Shown here in pieces: positions 8,716 through 16,623 of a stretch of DNA of 64,000 nucleotides. The notes beneath the pieces are model-generated. The model saw only the letters and a list, made by a program, of their open reading frames with translations. It was not told the DNA's origin and made no database searches. A program made the translations under genes and the position numbers. Position 1 is the first letter of the stretch, and each line of letters begins with the position of its first letter. Origin of the DNA: Paractinoplanes durhamensis (GTDB taxonomy: Bacteria; Actinomycetota; Actinomycetes; Mycobacteriales; Micromonosporaceae); the NCBI RefSeq assembly GCF_016862175.1, contig NZ_BOML01000027.1, positions 62,001 through 126,000 of the forward strand, given 5' to 3'.

Positions 8716-9126
8716 TCAGCCGGCGACTTCCCGCGCTTTTTTGATTTTGCGCCAGCCGCCGGCCTCGTTGTTGGCGGCGATCTCGCGCAGCATCGCGGTC
8801 AGCGCCTCGCGGGGGATCGCGTCCTGCTGCCGGAAGGCGACCGTGCGGGCGGTGGCGTTGGAGTGCCCGCCGGTGATGATGCTGTGCGGGTCGGGGACTA
8901 TCGCACCGTCGTACAGGAACAGGTTGAGGTGATCTTTTGCGGTCAGCAGGGCGCCGACGTTGCCGTGGTGGACGAAGTACGGCTGGACGGTGCGCTTGAT
9001 CGTCTCGGTGATGCCGGGGATCGCCGTGTGGATCAGGTCGCGGAGGTCCTGGCCGAGGCGTGCCTGCCACGCGGGGAGGCCGGCGAGGTAGGCGTCGACA
9101 CCGGGGTGCCGTGGATAGTCGGGCAT
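8716..9126 (-). CDS. DUF1801 / YdhG-like protein
   Basis: 136 residues starting MPDYPRHPGVDAYLAGLPAW. The segment LRDLIHTAIPGITETIKR, then QPYFVHHGNV, AKDHLNLFLYDGA and GGHSNATARTVAF, follows the DUF1801 (YdhG-like, frataxin-like fold) pattern. The ATG chosen matches the usual family start; upstream codons overlap the divergent gene's leader. Members are small cytoplasmic proteins of poorly known role. Confidence 0.8.
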   Translation of the reverse strand: MPDYPRHPGVDAYLAGLPAWQARLGQDLRDLIHTAIPGITETIKRTVQPYFVHHGNVGALLTAKDHLNLFLYDGAIVPDPHSIITGGHSNATARTVAFRQQDAIPREALTAMLREIAANNEAGGWRKIKKAREVAG

Positions 9127-9190
9127 GATTCCTGCATACACCGCCGCATCGCTCAGCGTGGGCACAGCAACCGGTTGCGACAATCGGCGC

Positions 9191-9661
9191 ATGCCGGATA
9201 AGCCGCGGGTTCCGCCGCGCTGGTTCATTCGCATCGCCTGGGCCGTGCACCGCGGCATCTATCGCGGCAGCGGCGGGCGACTCGGGCTGTGGGGCCCGAA
9301 GCCCGGCAAGTGGGGAGCGATGCGCCTCACCACCCGCGGGCGGCGTAGCGGCGTGCAGCGCAGCGTCATCGTCGCCTACTTCGAGGACGGCCCCGACCTG
9401 GTCACCATTGCCATGAACGGCTGGGGTGAGGGCGAGCCCGCCTGGTGGCTCAACCTGCAGGCGGATCCGGCCGCGACGGTGGAGCTCCCGGGCGGCGTGC
9501 GCCCGGTGCGGGCCCACGCCGCCGCGGGCGCCGAACGCGAACGGCTGTGGGCGCGCTGGCGCGAGTTGGACGCCGACCTGGACGGTTACGCAGCTCGGCG
9601 CACCACGCCGACCACGGTGGTGGTCCTCGCGCCTCGACCCGATCAGCAGGCGGCCACGTAG
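9191..9661 (+). CDS. F420-dependent nitroreductase-family (Ddn-like) protein
   Basis: 156 residues. RLTTRGRRSGVQRSVIVAYFEDGP, followed by AWWLNLQADPAATVELPGG, is the signature of the deazaflavin (F420)-dependent nitroreductase/quinone reductase family (split beta-barrel). The start MPDKPRVPPRW lies 65 bases from the divergent DUF1801 start. The 3' end overlaps the convergent kinase gene by 19 bases. Substrate unknown. Confidence 0.88.
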   Translation: MPDKPRVPPRWFIRIAWAVHRGIYRGSGGRLGLWGPKPGKWGAMRLTTRGRRSGVQRSVIVAYFEDGPDLVTIAMNGWGEGEPAWWLNLQADPAATVELPGGVRPVRAHAAAGAERERLWARWRELDADLDGYAARRTTPTTVVVLAPRPDQQAAT

Positions 9662-12600
9662 GACAGGTCCTTGACGAAGCGCGGCCATTCGGCCGCCGTG
9701 AGGCCACCGCCGAGGCGGCAGGCCTCCGGGAGCGGGTCACGCAGGGTGGCGAGGGTGCGCTCCAGACTCCACAGATTGGTGTACGACCCATCAGCCGCGG
9801 CCAGGATCGGATGGGTGGGGCTGAACCCGGACCCGTCGAAGTGCCCCCGAATCGTGCCGAGCAGCGATCCCGGGCCGGATAGGGGAACGCTCCACAGGTC
9901 GGTCCGCGCCCAGGTGCTCAGGGCGATCACCGAGCCGTCCGGGGAAAGCGCGCTGCCCTGGATCTCGTTCTCCTGGTCCGGGGTCGCGCTCGCGACCAGC
10001 GGAACGAGAAGGGCGTCGGTGCCGGTGCCGGGTCGCCAGACCCGGATGCCGTCGCTGCCGTAATAGGTGATGGTCCGCCCGTCGCCGCTGACCGCGAGGC
10101 CGGACGAGTAGTAAGCGAGCCGGTGGGACGCGATCCGGCGTGGGCGCGACGGATCGGTCAGGTCCCACAGCGCGATGGACACCTCCGGACCGGGCCGGGC
10201 GTCGATCAGGACCAGTTGCCGCCGGCCGCGGACGAAGATCATGCTCACCGGCTGGGTGGCCGGGATCGAGGAGATCTTGCGGGGGTCGTGACCGGAAGTC
10301 GTTGTGTAGAGGGCGAGTGGCGGGTCTTTGGGGTCGGCCGGGCTGACGATCGCGAGACCGACGGACGGATCGAAGTCCCGCACCTCGGCGCTGACGTCGT
10401 TGTTCGCCAGTGTCACCGGTGGGAGCCGCCGGGGGCGGTCCTTGCGGGCGACGTCCCAGAGCCCCGTGGCGGCCAGCACGAACGTCGGTTGCTCGGCACT
10501 CATCCGAACCGTGTTCTCGTCGACCTCGGTGTTTATCTCCACCGGGCCGGTGACGGATCGGGGATGCGCCGGATCAGCGATGGTCCAGGACGCCACTGTC
10601 GACCGGGCGATGCCGGTCGAGGCCTTGACCGCCAGGGTTTCGCTCGCCGAGACGTCCAGGGACTCGACCCGTCCGGCGTGTTCGAGCGACGTGATCATGG
10701 CCGGGCTGAGCGCGGTGCGGTCGCGCCACAACATCGCGGTGTGGGCGATGCCGAAGCTGGTGGTGAGCATGGTCTCGCCCCGCGGTGCGAAGGCGATCGA
10801 GGTCACCATCCCGCCGTGGCCGTCGCGGGTGCCGACCCGGGTCACCGCGTCCCGGTCCCGGACGTCCCAGAGATTCACCTGCTTGCGATTGTCCCCCGCA
10901 GCCATCAGATGGCCGTCCGGGGAGAACGCGACGGCGGTGGCGACGGGCGCACCGGGCGGATCCTCCAGCCGGCGCGGCCGGGAACGAGCGCTCAGGTCGT
11001 AGAGCCGCAGCCGATCGCCGGCGGTGACGATCGCGGCGAGCGTGCCGGCCGGATTGATCGAGATGGCCTGAGCCACGCCCATCTGCTTGATCCGCGCGAC
11101 TATTCCGGGTTTGGCCGTCCCGGTCGCCGACCAGATCGCGAGGTCGTCGCCGGTCACGGCGGCATAGAGCCCGTGCGCGCTGTTGACCGCCGCCGGGCCG
11201 ATCCAGTCGTTCGGCCCGGTCGTGCGCCAGATGTTCCGCGGATGAGTGGGATCCCGGACATCCCACATCGCGAGGTACTTGCCCCCGCTGAGGACGATCC
11301 GCCCGGGGCTGAATTCCAGCAGCTGTTCCGCCTCGGGGCCGACCGGCGTGAGGTCGAGCCGGTGCGGGGCGCTCAGATCGTGCACATCCCACAGCTGCAG
11401 TCGCCCGGCGAGTACCGCGAGAATCCGCCCGTCCGGGCTGAACGCCATGTCGCTGATGGACTTCGCGCCGGTCCGCAGGGTGCCGGCCACGGTCGTGCCC
11501 GCCCAGAACGTGAGGGTTCCGTCGCCGCCCAGCAGCACTGCGACCCGTCCGTCCGGCCGGTATCTGGCCCGCCAGACCGACTCGTCGACGGGAAGCTCCC
11601 CGGCATAGCCGGTGGCGATCGCGGCGGCCAGATTGTCCCGTGTAGTCGGCTCCGGCGTCAGCCCGACCGCCGTCGCCGCCAGGCGCAACGACAACCCGGG
11701 GTCGGTCCGCCGGGTCTCCTTGGACTTCGCGACCAGGTTGCCGGTCGCGGTCACCCGGGCGGCTTGGACGGCCGCGACGGCGCGCCCGCGGTCGGCCTCC
11801 CGCTCGCGCAGCATCAGGCCGCTCGGCACCCCGGCGGCCACGGTCAGCACCAACACCGCCGCGGTCAGCCGGAACATCCGTCGCGTGTTCCGGCGAGCTC
11901 GCACTCCGTCCCTGGCCGCGTGGGCCGCCCGCCGGACCTCCGGGTCGGCCGGCTCGACGGCCAGGAGCCGGTCGAGCAGTTCGGCTGCTGCCGGGCGCCG
12001 GGCCGGGTCCTTGTCGAGGGCCGACTCCACCAGGTCGCGCAGGCCGCCGGTCAAGCCGGTCAGGTTGGGTGGCTGGGTGAGGATCATGCCGGCGGTGGCC
12101 ATCGGGGAGTCGCCGGCGAACGGTAGGTGGCCGGTTGCCGCGTAGGTCACCACCACGCCCCAGGCGAAGACGTCGGCGGCCGGGGTCACCCGCCGGCCGG
12201 CCGGGTCGAAGCGTTCCGGGGCCATGTAGGCGATCGTGCCGACCAGCTGGTCCGGGCGGGTGTGTTCGCTGGTCGGGTCGGTGGCGCGGGCTATGCCGAA
12301 GTCGATCACCTTCGGCGTGCCCAGCTTGAACAGGACGTTCGCCGGCTTCAGGTCGCGGTGGATGATGCCGGCGCCGTGGATGGCGACCAGCGCCGTGGCC
12401 ACGCCGATCGCTACGCCGTGCACGTTGGCGGCGCTCAGCGAGCCCTGCTCGCGGACCACGTCGGCCAGGCTCGGGCCGTCGACGAACTCGACCACCAGGT
12501 ACGGCGTCTCGTGGTCGGGGTCGGCGTCGAGGACCTCGGCGGTGCAGAACGGGGGCACCCGGCGGGCCCGGTCGACCTCGCTGCGGAATCTCGCGCGGAA

Positions 12601-12765
12601 TTCGGGGTCGCGGGAATGCTCCGGCTTGATGACCTTGAGGGCGACCGGGCGGCCGTCGCGATCCTTGGCCAGGTAGACGGTGCCCATGCCGCCCTCGCCG
12701 AGAAGGGACGACAATTCGTAGTCACCGAGTTGCACTGGGTCACTTATGCGAAGGTCCACGACCAT
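9643..12765 (-). CDS. Membrane Ser/Thr protein kinase with extracellular WD40 propeller
   Basis: 1040 residues. The kinase domain spans about 14-268: glycine loop GEGGMGTV (23-30), Lys 44, HRDLKPAN with catalytic Asp 138, DFG (155-157) and GTIAYMAPER. A basic juxtamembrane stretch is followed by one membrane helix at about 300-316. Roughly 700 residues of WD40-like repeats (for example LWDVHDL, FSPDGHLMAAGD, NLWDVRDRD) follow. The topology gives a cytoplasmic kinase and an outside beta-propeller sensor, as in PknB-class receptors. I chose the ATG at MVVDLRISDP because the upstream codons look untranslated and AAAG precedes it. Confidence 0.92.
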   Translation of the reverse strand: MVVDLRISDPVQLGDYELSSLLGEGGMGTVYLAKDRDGRPVALKVIKPEHSRDPEFRARFRSEVDRARRVPPFCTAEVLDADPDHETPYLVVEFVDGPSLADVVREQGSLSAANVHGVAIGVATALVAIHGAGIIHRDLKPANVLFKLGTPKVIDFGIARATDPTSEHTRPDQLVGTIAYMAPERFDPAGRRVTPAADVFAWGVVVTYAATGHLPFAGDSPMATAGMILTQPPNLTGLTGGLRDLVESALDKDPARRPAAAELLDRLLAVEPADPEVRRAAHAARDGVRARRNTRRMFRLTAAVLVLTVAAGVPSGLMLREREADRGRAVAAVQAARVTATGNLVAKSKETRRTDPGLSLRLAATAVGLTPEPTTRDNLAAAIATGYAGELPVDESVWRARYRPDGRVAVLLGGDGTLTFWAGTTVAGTLRTGAKSISDMAFSPDGRILAVLAGRLQLWDVHDLSAPHRLDLTPVGPEAEQLLEFSPGRIVLSGGKYLAMWDVRDPTHPRNIWRTTGPNDWIGPAAVNSAHGLYAAVTGDDLAIWSATGTAKPGIVARIKQMGVAQAISINPAGTLAAIVTAGDRLRLYDLSARSRPRRLEDPPGAPVATAVAFSPDGHLMAAGDNRKQVNLWDVRDRDAVTRVGTRDGHGGMVTSIAFAPRGETMLTTSFGIAHTAMLWRDRTALSPAMITSLEHAGRVESLDVSASETLAVKASTGIARSTVASWTIADPAHPRSVTGPVEINTEVDENTVRMSAEQPTFVLAATGLWDVARKDRPRRLPPVTLANNDVSAEVRDFDPSVGLAIVSPADPKDPPLALYTTTSGHDPRKISSIPATQPVSMIFVRGRRQLVLIDARPGPEVSIALWDLTDPSRPRRIASHRLAYYSSGLAVSGDGRTITYYGSDGIRVWRPGTGTDALLVPLVASATPDQENEIQGSALSPDGSVIALSTWARTDLWSVPLSGPGSLLGTIRGHFDGSGFSPTHPILAAADGSYTNLWSLERTLATLRDPLPEACRLGGGLTAAEWPRFVKDLSYVAAC

Positions 12766-12790
12766 TGTCTTTCGTGAATTAAGATCAATT

Positions 12791-12865
12791 TGTGCTGCGC
12801 ATAAGCACATTACAAAAAGCGCGCACCTGCCGCATTGATCAAGAGGGGAAAGCGTGATGATCAAT
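12791..12865. promoter_or_regulatory. Candidate operators between kinase and MFS genes
   Basis: Two inverted pairs lie in the relatively A/T-rich divergent gap. TGTGCT (12791-12796) matches AGCACA (12804-12809). ATTGATCA (12834-12841) matches TGATCAAT (12858-12865) with a 16-base spacer. The second pair abuts the ribosome site of the MFS gene. No regulator gene is adjacent. Confidence 0.4.
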
Positions 12866-12884
12866 AAGGGGGCATGATGGCGGC

Positions 12885-14063
12885 ATGACGACGCGCCGCG
12901 CCTGGGCTGCCTTGATCGTGATCTCGGCGGCCGCGTTCGCGTTCGTCACCGCCGAGCTGCTGCCGATCGGGCTGCTCACCGTGATCGCGCCTGATCTCGA
13001 ACGGTCGCGGTCGCAAGTGGGCTGGCTGGTCAGCGGCTACGCCATCGTGGTCGTCCTCGCCTCGGTGCCGCTGACCCTGCTCACCCAGCGTGTCCCGCGC
13101 CGGCAACTGCTCACCGTCACGATGACGCTGTTCGCGGCCGCGAATCTGGCCGGTGCGCTGGCCCCGTCGTACGAGATCCTGGCCGGCAGTCGCCTGATCA
13201 CCGCGCTGACCCAGGCCCTGTTCTGGTCGGTGTGTGCGCCGGCCGTGACCGGGCTCTTCCCGGTGGGGAAACGCGGGCGGGTGGTCGCCCTGTTCGGGGT
13301 CGGGCCGGCGCTCGCGCCGGTGCTCGGCGTGCCGCTGTGCACCTGGCTCGGGCAGCAGGACGGCTGGCGCACCGCGTTCGGCCTGATGGCGGCGTTCGGG
13401 CTGGTCGCCGCGGCGGCCGTCGGTGCACTGCTGCCCTCCTCCGCCCCGGCCGACGGCGGGGCGGCCCGCGGCACCGCGCCGAGCCGGCCCCGGTTCCGGG
13501 TGATCGTGCTGGTCGCGGCGGTCAGCGTCACCGGCTTCCTGACCTTCGTGACCTACGAGACGCCGTTCCTGCTCGACGTCTCCGGCTTCGGCGCCGGCGC
13601 CCTCCCGTCGTTGCTGTTCGTGGCCGGGATCGCCGGCACGATCGGCGCCATCTCGGTGTCCCGCACGCTCGACACCTGGCCGGTCGGCTCGATGCTCGTC
13701 CCGCTCGCCGTCGGCGCGTTCTCGCTGCTGGGCCTCTACGCGCTCGGCGGATCCCGGGTGAGCACGATCGTGCTGCTGGGAGCGGGCGGGCTCGCGTACA
13801 CCGCCTTCGCCACCGCGTTGCAGAACCGCATGCTGCAGGTCGCCCCGGGCAGCACCGACCTCGCCTCGGCCATCCTGGGCTCGGCGTTCAACGCCGGGAT
13901 CGCCGGCGGATCGCTGATCGGCGGCACGCTGCTGCCGCCGTACGGGCCGCGCCCGCTCGCCCTGATCGGTGGCCTGCTGGTCGTCGCCGCCCTCGTGGTG
14001 CTGGCCGCCGATACCCGCCGCGCCGATCGGGAATGCAACAAACCTGCAAATCATATTCATTGA
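12885..14063 (+). CDS. MFS efflux transporter (DHA1/SotB-like)
   Basis: 392 residues with about 12 hydrophobic segments. The first helix carries AFVTAELLPIGLL, and DLERSRSQVGWLVSGYA follows, typical of the arabinose/chloramphenicol efflux branch (AraJ, SotB, Cml). The loop-2 basic motif is degenerate (TQRVPRRQLL). A probable ribosome site AAGGGGG lies 11 bases upstream. It exports an unknown small molecule, sugar or drug. Confidence 0.88.
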   Translation: MTTRRAWAALIVISAAAFAFVTAELLPIGLLTVIAPDLERSRSQVGWLVSGYAIVVVLASVPLTLLTQRVPRRQLLTVTMTLFAAANLAGALAPSYEILAGSRLITALTQALFWSVCAPAVTGLFPVGKRGRVVALFGVGPALAPVLGVPLCTWLGQQDGWRTAFGLMAAFGLVAAAAVGALLPSSAPADGGAARGTAPSRPRFRVIVLVAAVSVTGFLTFVTYETPFLLDVSGFGAGALPSLLFVAGIAGTIGAISVSRTLDTWPVGSMLVPLAVGAFSLLGLYALGGSRVSTIVLLGAGGLAYTAFATALQNRMLQVAPGSTDLASAILGSAFNAGIAGGSLIGGTLLPPYGPRPLALIGGLLVVAALVVLAADTRRADRECNKPANHIH

Positions 14064-14229
14064 CTGGCGTATATCGGCGGTGGGAGATTTCGATACGGAA
14101 TACCCGTCCCCCCGGGCACCGCCGGAACACGCTCCCAGAGGGCGCCCCACACGCTGCGGAAATGCCTTTCCATTGCAAATAGCTTCCGCGCGCGCACCTC
14201 TCCGGCGGTCCATTTGCGACAAGGAGAAA

Positions 14230-16068
14230 ATGCGCATGGCACCACACCCACGTGCCCGCCGGTTCCGCCGGCTGGCCGGTGTCGGCGGTCTGGCCACGCT
14301 GGTCGCAGCGGGCCTCTTCGTCACCGTCACGAACGCTGAGGCCGCCACCGTCTTCAGCGCCGACTTCGAGAGCGGCAGCACCAGCGGCTGGTCGAAGTCG
14401 GGCGGCACCTGGGCAATCGTCGCCGACGGTTCCCAGGTCTTCCAGCAGTCCGACACCGGCTCCGAGCGGGCCCGCGAGTTCGCCGGCACCACCAGCTGGA
14501 CGAACTACTCGGTGCAGGCCCGGGTGAAGGCCACCTCGTTCGCCTCGACCAGCGGCGTGGTGTCGCTGGCCGCCCGGGCCGCCGGCGCCACCAAGATGTA
14601 CCGGCTGTCGCTGACCGGCGGCAACAAGGTGCAGCTGGAGACCATGAACGGCAGCGCGATCACGGTGCTGGGCAGCCTCAGCCAGACGATCTCGACCAGC
14701 ACGTTCTACACGCTGAAGCTCACCGTCAGCGGCTCGACGATCAGCGGCACGGTCAACGGCACGAGCGTCGGCAGCGCCACCGACAGCACGATCAGCGCCG
14801 GGCGGATCGGCCTGCTGACCGAGTACGCGTCCGGGCGCTTCGACGACATCGTGGTGGACGACGGCGGCGGTTCGACGCCGACGACCTCGCCGACCACGAC
14901 CCCGACCACCGCGCCGACCACGACTCCGACCACGGCCCCCACGACGGCGCCGACCACCGCGCCCACGACTGCACCGCCGACCACCGGCGCGGTCTACGTC
15001 GCTCCCGGCGGCACCGACTCGGCGGCCGGCACCCAGGCGGCGCCGACCACGCTCGCCTCGGCGGTCACCCGGATCGCGGCCGGCGGGACGATCTACATGC
15101 GCGGCGGCACCTATTCCTACTCGGCGACCCAGACCATCGCGGCGGGTAACAACGGCACGTCGAGTGCGCTCAAGACGCTCACGGCGTACCCCGGCGAAAC
15201 TCCGGTCTTGAATTTCTCGGCGCAAGCCGAGGACACGGCGGCGCGCGGTCTTGCCCTCAACGGCAACTACTGGCACCTGTACGGGCTCGTCGTGGAGCGG
15301 GCCGGTGACAACGGCATCTTCGTGGGTGGCAGCAACAACGTCATCGAGCGCACGGTGACCCGCTTCAACCGCGACACCGGCCTGCAGCTGTCCCGGATCG
15401 CCTCGGACACGCCGAACAGCCAGTGGCCGGCGAACAACCTGGTGCTCTCGGCCGAATCGCACGACAACGCTGACTCCGACGGCGAGGACGCGGACGGCTT
15501 CGCCGCGAAACTCACCGTCGGCAGCGGCAACATTTTCCGGTACGCCGTTTCACACAACAACATCGACGACGGCTGGGACCTCTACACCAAGACCGACACC
15601 GGCGCGATCGGCGTCGTCACCATCGAGGACTCACTGTCCTACAACAACGGCACCCTGTCCGACGGCTCGCAGGCCGGCGCCGGTGACCGCAACGGCTTCA
15701 AGCTGGGCGGCGAGGACATCGCGGTGAACCACGTCGTGCGCCGCAGCTTCGCGGTGAACAACGGCCACCACGGCTTCACCTACAACAGCAACCCCGGCTC
15801 GATGACCATCGCGAACAACGTGGCCGTCAACAACGCGGAGCGCAACTTCAGCTTCGACGCCGGCACCTCGACGTTCACCAACAACACCTCGTGCCGTACG
15901 ACCGGCAGCACGAACGACCGGATCGTCGGCACCGCGGACAGCACCAACCAGTTCTGGTCCGGCACCAACGGATCCCGCTGCTCCGCCTACACCGGCGCGC
16001 TGACCTGGTCCTTCGACTCGGCCGGCAAGCTCGTCGTGAAGTTCGGCGGCGTGGTCGCCACCCCGTAA
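14230..16068 (+). CDS. Secreted pectate lyase-like parallel beta-helix protein (PL9-like)
   Basis: 612 residues. A signal peptide (positive MRMAPHPRARRFRR, hydrophobic core, cleavage near NAEA-AT) is followed by a laminin-G/concanavalin-like domain (about 40-215), a Thr-Pro linker and a right-handed beta-helix with YVAPGGTDSAAGT, GGTIYMRGGTYSY, ERAGDNGIFVGGSNN, DADGFAAKL and NNIDDGWDLYTK. This matches pectate lyases of the PelX/PL9 kind, which cleave pectin outside the cell. AAGGAG lies four bases before the ATG. It is followed by a strong terminator, so it is likely monocistronic. Confidence 0.88.
   Translation: MRMAPHPRARRFRRLAGVGGLATLVAAGLFVTVTNAEAATVFSADFESGSTSGWSKSGGTWAIVADGSQVFQQSDTGSERAREFAGTTSWTNYSVQARVKATSFASTSGVVSLAARAAGATKMYRLSLTGGNKVQLETMNGSAITVLGSLSQTISTSTFYTLKLTVSGSTISGTVNGTSVGSATDSTISAGRIGLLTEYASGRFDDIVVDDGGGSTPTTSPTTTPTTAPTTTPTTAPTTAPTTAPTTAPPTTGAVYVAPGGTDSAAGTQAAPTTLASAVTRIAAGGTIYMRGGTYSYSATQTIAAGNNGTSSALKTLTAYPGETPVLNFSAQAEDTAARGLALNGNYWHLYGLVVERAGDNGIFVGGSNNVIERTVTRFNRDTGLQLSRIASDTPNSQWPANNLVLSAESHDNADSDGEDADGFAAKLTVGSGNIFRYAVSHNNIDDGWDLYTKTDTGAIGVVTIEDSLSYNNGTLSDGSQAGAGDRNGFKLGGEDIAVNHVVRRSFAVNNGHHGFTYNSNPGSMTIANNVAVNNAERNFSFDAGTSTFTNNTSCRTTGSTNDRIVGTADSTNQFWSGTNGSRCSAYTGALTWSFDSAGKLVVKFGGVVATP
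14878..14985 (+). repeat. Coding tandem repeat: Thr-Pro linker of the pectate lyase
   Basis: About nine imperfect 12-base units encode PTTx repeats joining the N-terminal sugar-binding-like domain to the beta-helix domain. Such linkers are flexible and often glycosylated in secreted actinomycete enzymes. The copy number probably varies between strains. Confidence 0.8.
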
Positions 16069-16079
16069 CGCCCTTCAGT

Positions 16080-16113
16080 GGCCGGGACGGGGCATCGTGG
16101 CCCCGTCCCGGCC
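16080..16113 (+). terminator. Terminator of the pectate lyase gene
   Basis: A perfect 14-bp stem (GGCCGGGACGGGGC with its complement) closes a six-base loop, 12 bases after the stop codon. This is the strongest hairpin of this region. Confidence 0.85.
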
Positions 16114-16129
16114 ATCAGCTTGACGCTCC

Positions 16130-16261
16130 ATGACTGCCATCTCTCGCCGCCGGTCGCTGCTGCTGGGCGCCACCGGGCGCGGTCTCGCGGTGCACTGCAA
16201 CCCGGCGCCGCGATGGCTGCCACCCCGTCGGACGGGTCCGGCTTCGTCCTGGCGGCCCTAA
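16130..16261 (+). pseudogene. Truncated Tat-signal reading frame
   Basis: A 43-codon frame opens MTAISRRRSLLLGATGRG, a convincing twin-arginine signal start (SRRRSLLLGA). It turns into proline/arginine-rich nonsense and stops inside the convergent gene's 3' end. It looks like the leader of a lost secreted protein. There is no clear ribosome site. Chance cannot be excluded. Confidence 0.3.
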
Positions 16262-16623
16262 GGCTTGTCCTCGGACCGCTGCTCGTAGCCGACCACCTCG
16301 GCATCCTTCTCGACCTGGCCCAGCCGCTGGCGGACCCGGACGTCAGCGTCCTTCATACCGGTCCGGCGCACGCCGATCACCTTTCCGCTGAGGCGGCGGA
16401 CGCGCTGCACGATCGAGATCTGCTCGCGCCCGGTATCCTCCGCCGGGCGCATCGCCCGCCGGACCTCGATCGCCGCCATCAGCACGACGGCCGCACCGAG
16501 TGCCGCCGCGATCCAGACGTTCCGGTCGTCGGTGATCACGTTGGTCAGGAGCCCGACCACGGCACCCAGCACCACCGAGGCCGCAGCCGCGGAGCCGTGC
16601 GAGATCTTACGTTTCGTCGTCAT
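16258..16623 (-). CDS. Small two-helix membrane protein coupled to the NTPase-WD40 gene
   Basis: 121 residues. A short basic N-terminus (MTTKRKISHGS) is followed by two membrane helices at about 10-28 and 35-55, then a charged cytoplasmic tail with VRRLSGKVIGVRRTGM and VRQRLGQVEKDAEVV. No family recognised. Its start lies 17 bases inside the 3' end of the preceding NTPase gene, so the two are almost certainly co-translated. It could anchor, or be the membrane effector of, that protein. That role is inference. Confidence 0.6.
   Translation of the reverse strand: MTTKRKISHGSAAAASVVLGAVVGLLTNVITDDRNVWIAAALGAAVVLMAAIEVRRAMRPAEDTGREQISIVQRVRRLSGKVIGVRRTGMKDADVRVRQRLGQVEKDAEVVGYEQRSEDKP

Noticed and set aside
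10123-12126. 667-codon plus-strand frame opposite the kinase-WD40 gene
   Set aside because: Antisense shadow. The minus strand carries all kinase motifs and WD40 repeats in one frame.
13969-14229. N-terminal extension of the pectate lyase frame
   Set aside because: It would overlap the MFS gene. A signal peptide and an excellent ribosome site fix the start at 14230.
14706-14984. Minus-strand Val/Gly repeat protein
   Set aside because: It is only the complement of the Thr-Pro linker repeats.
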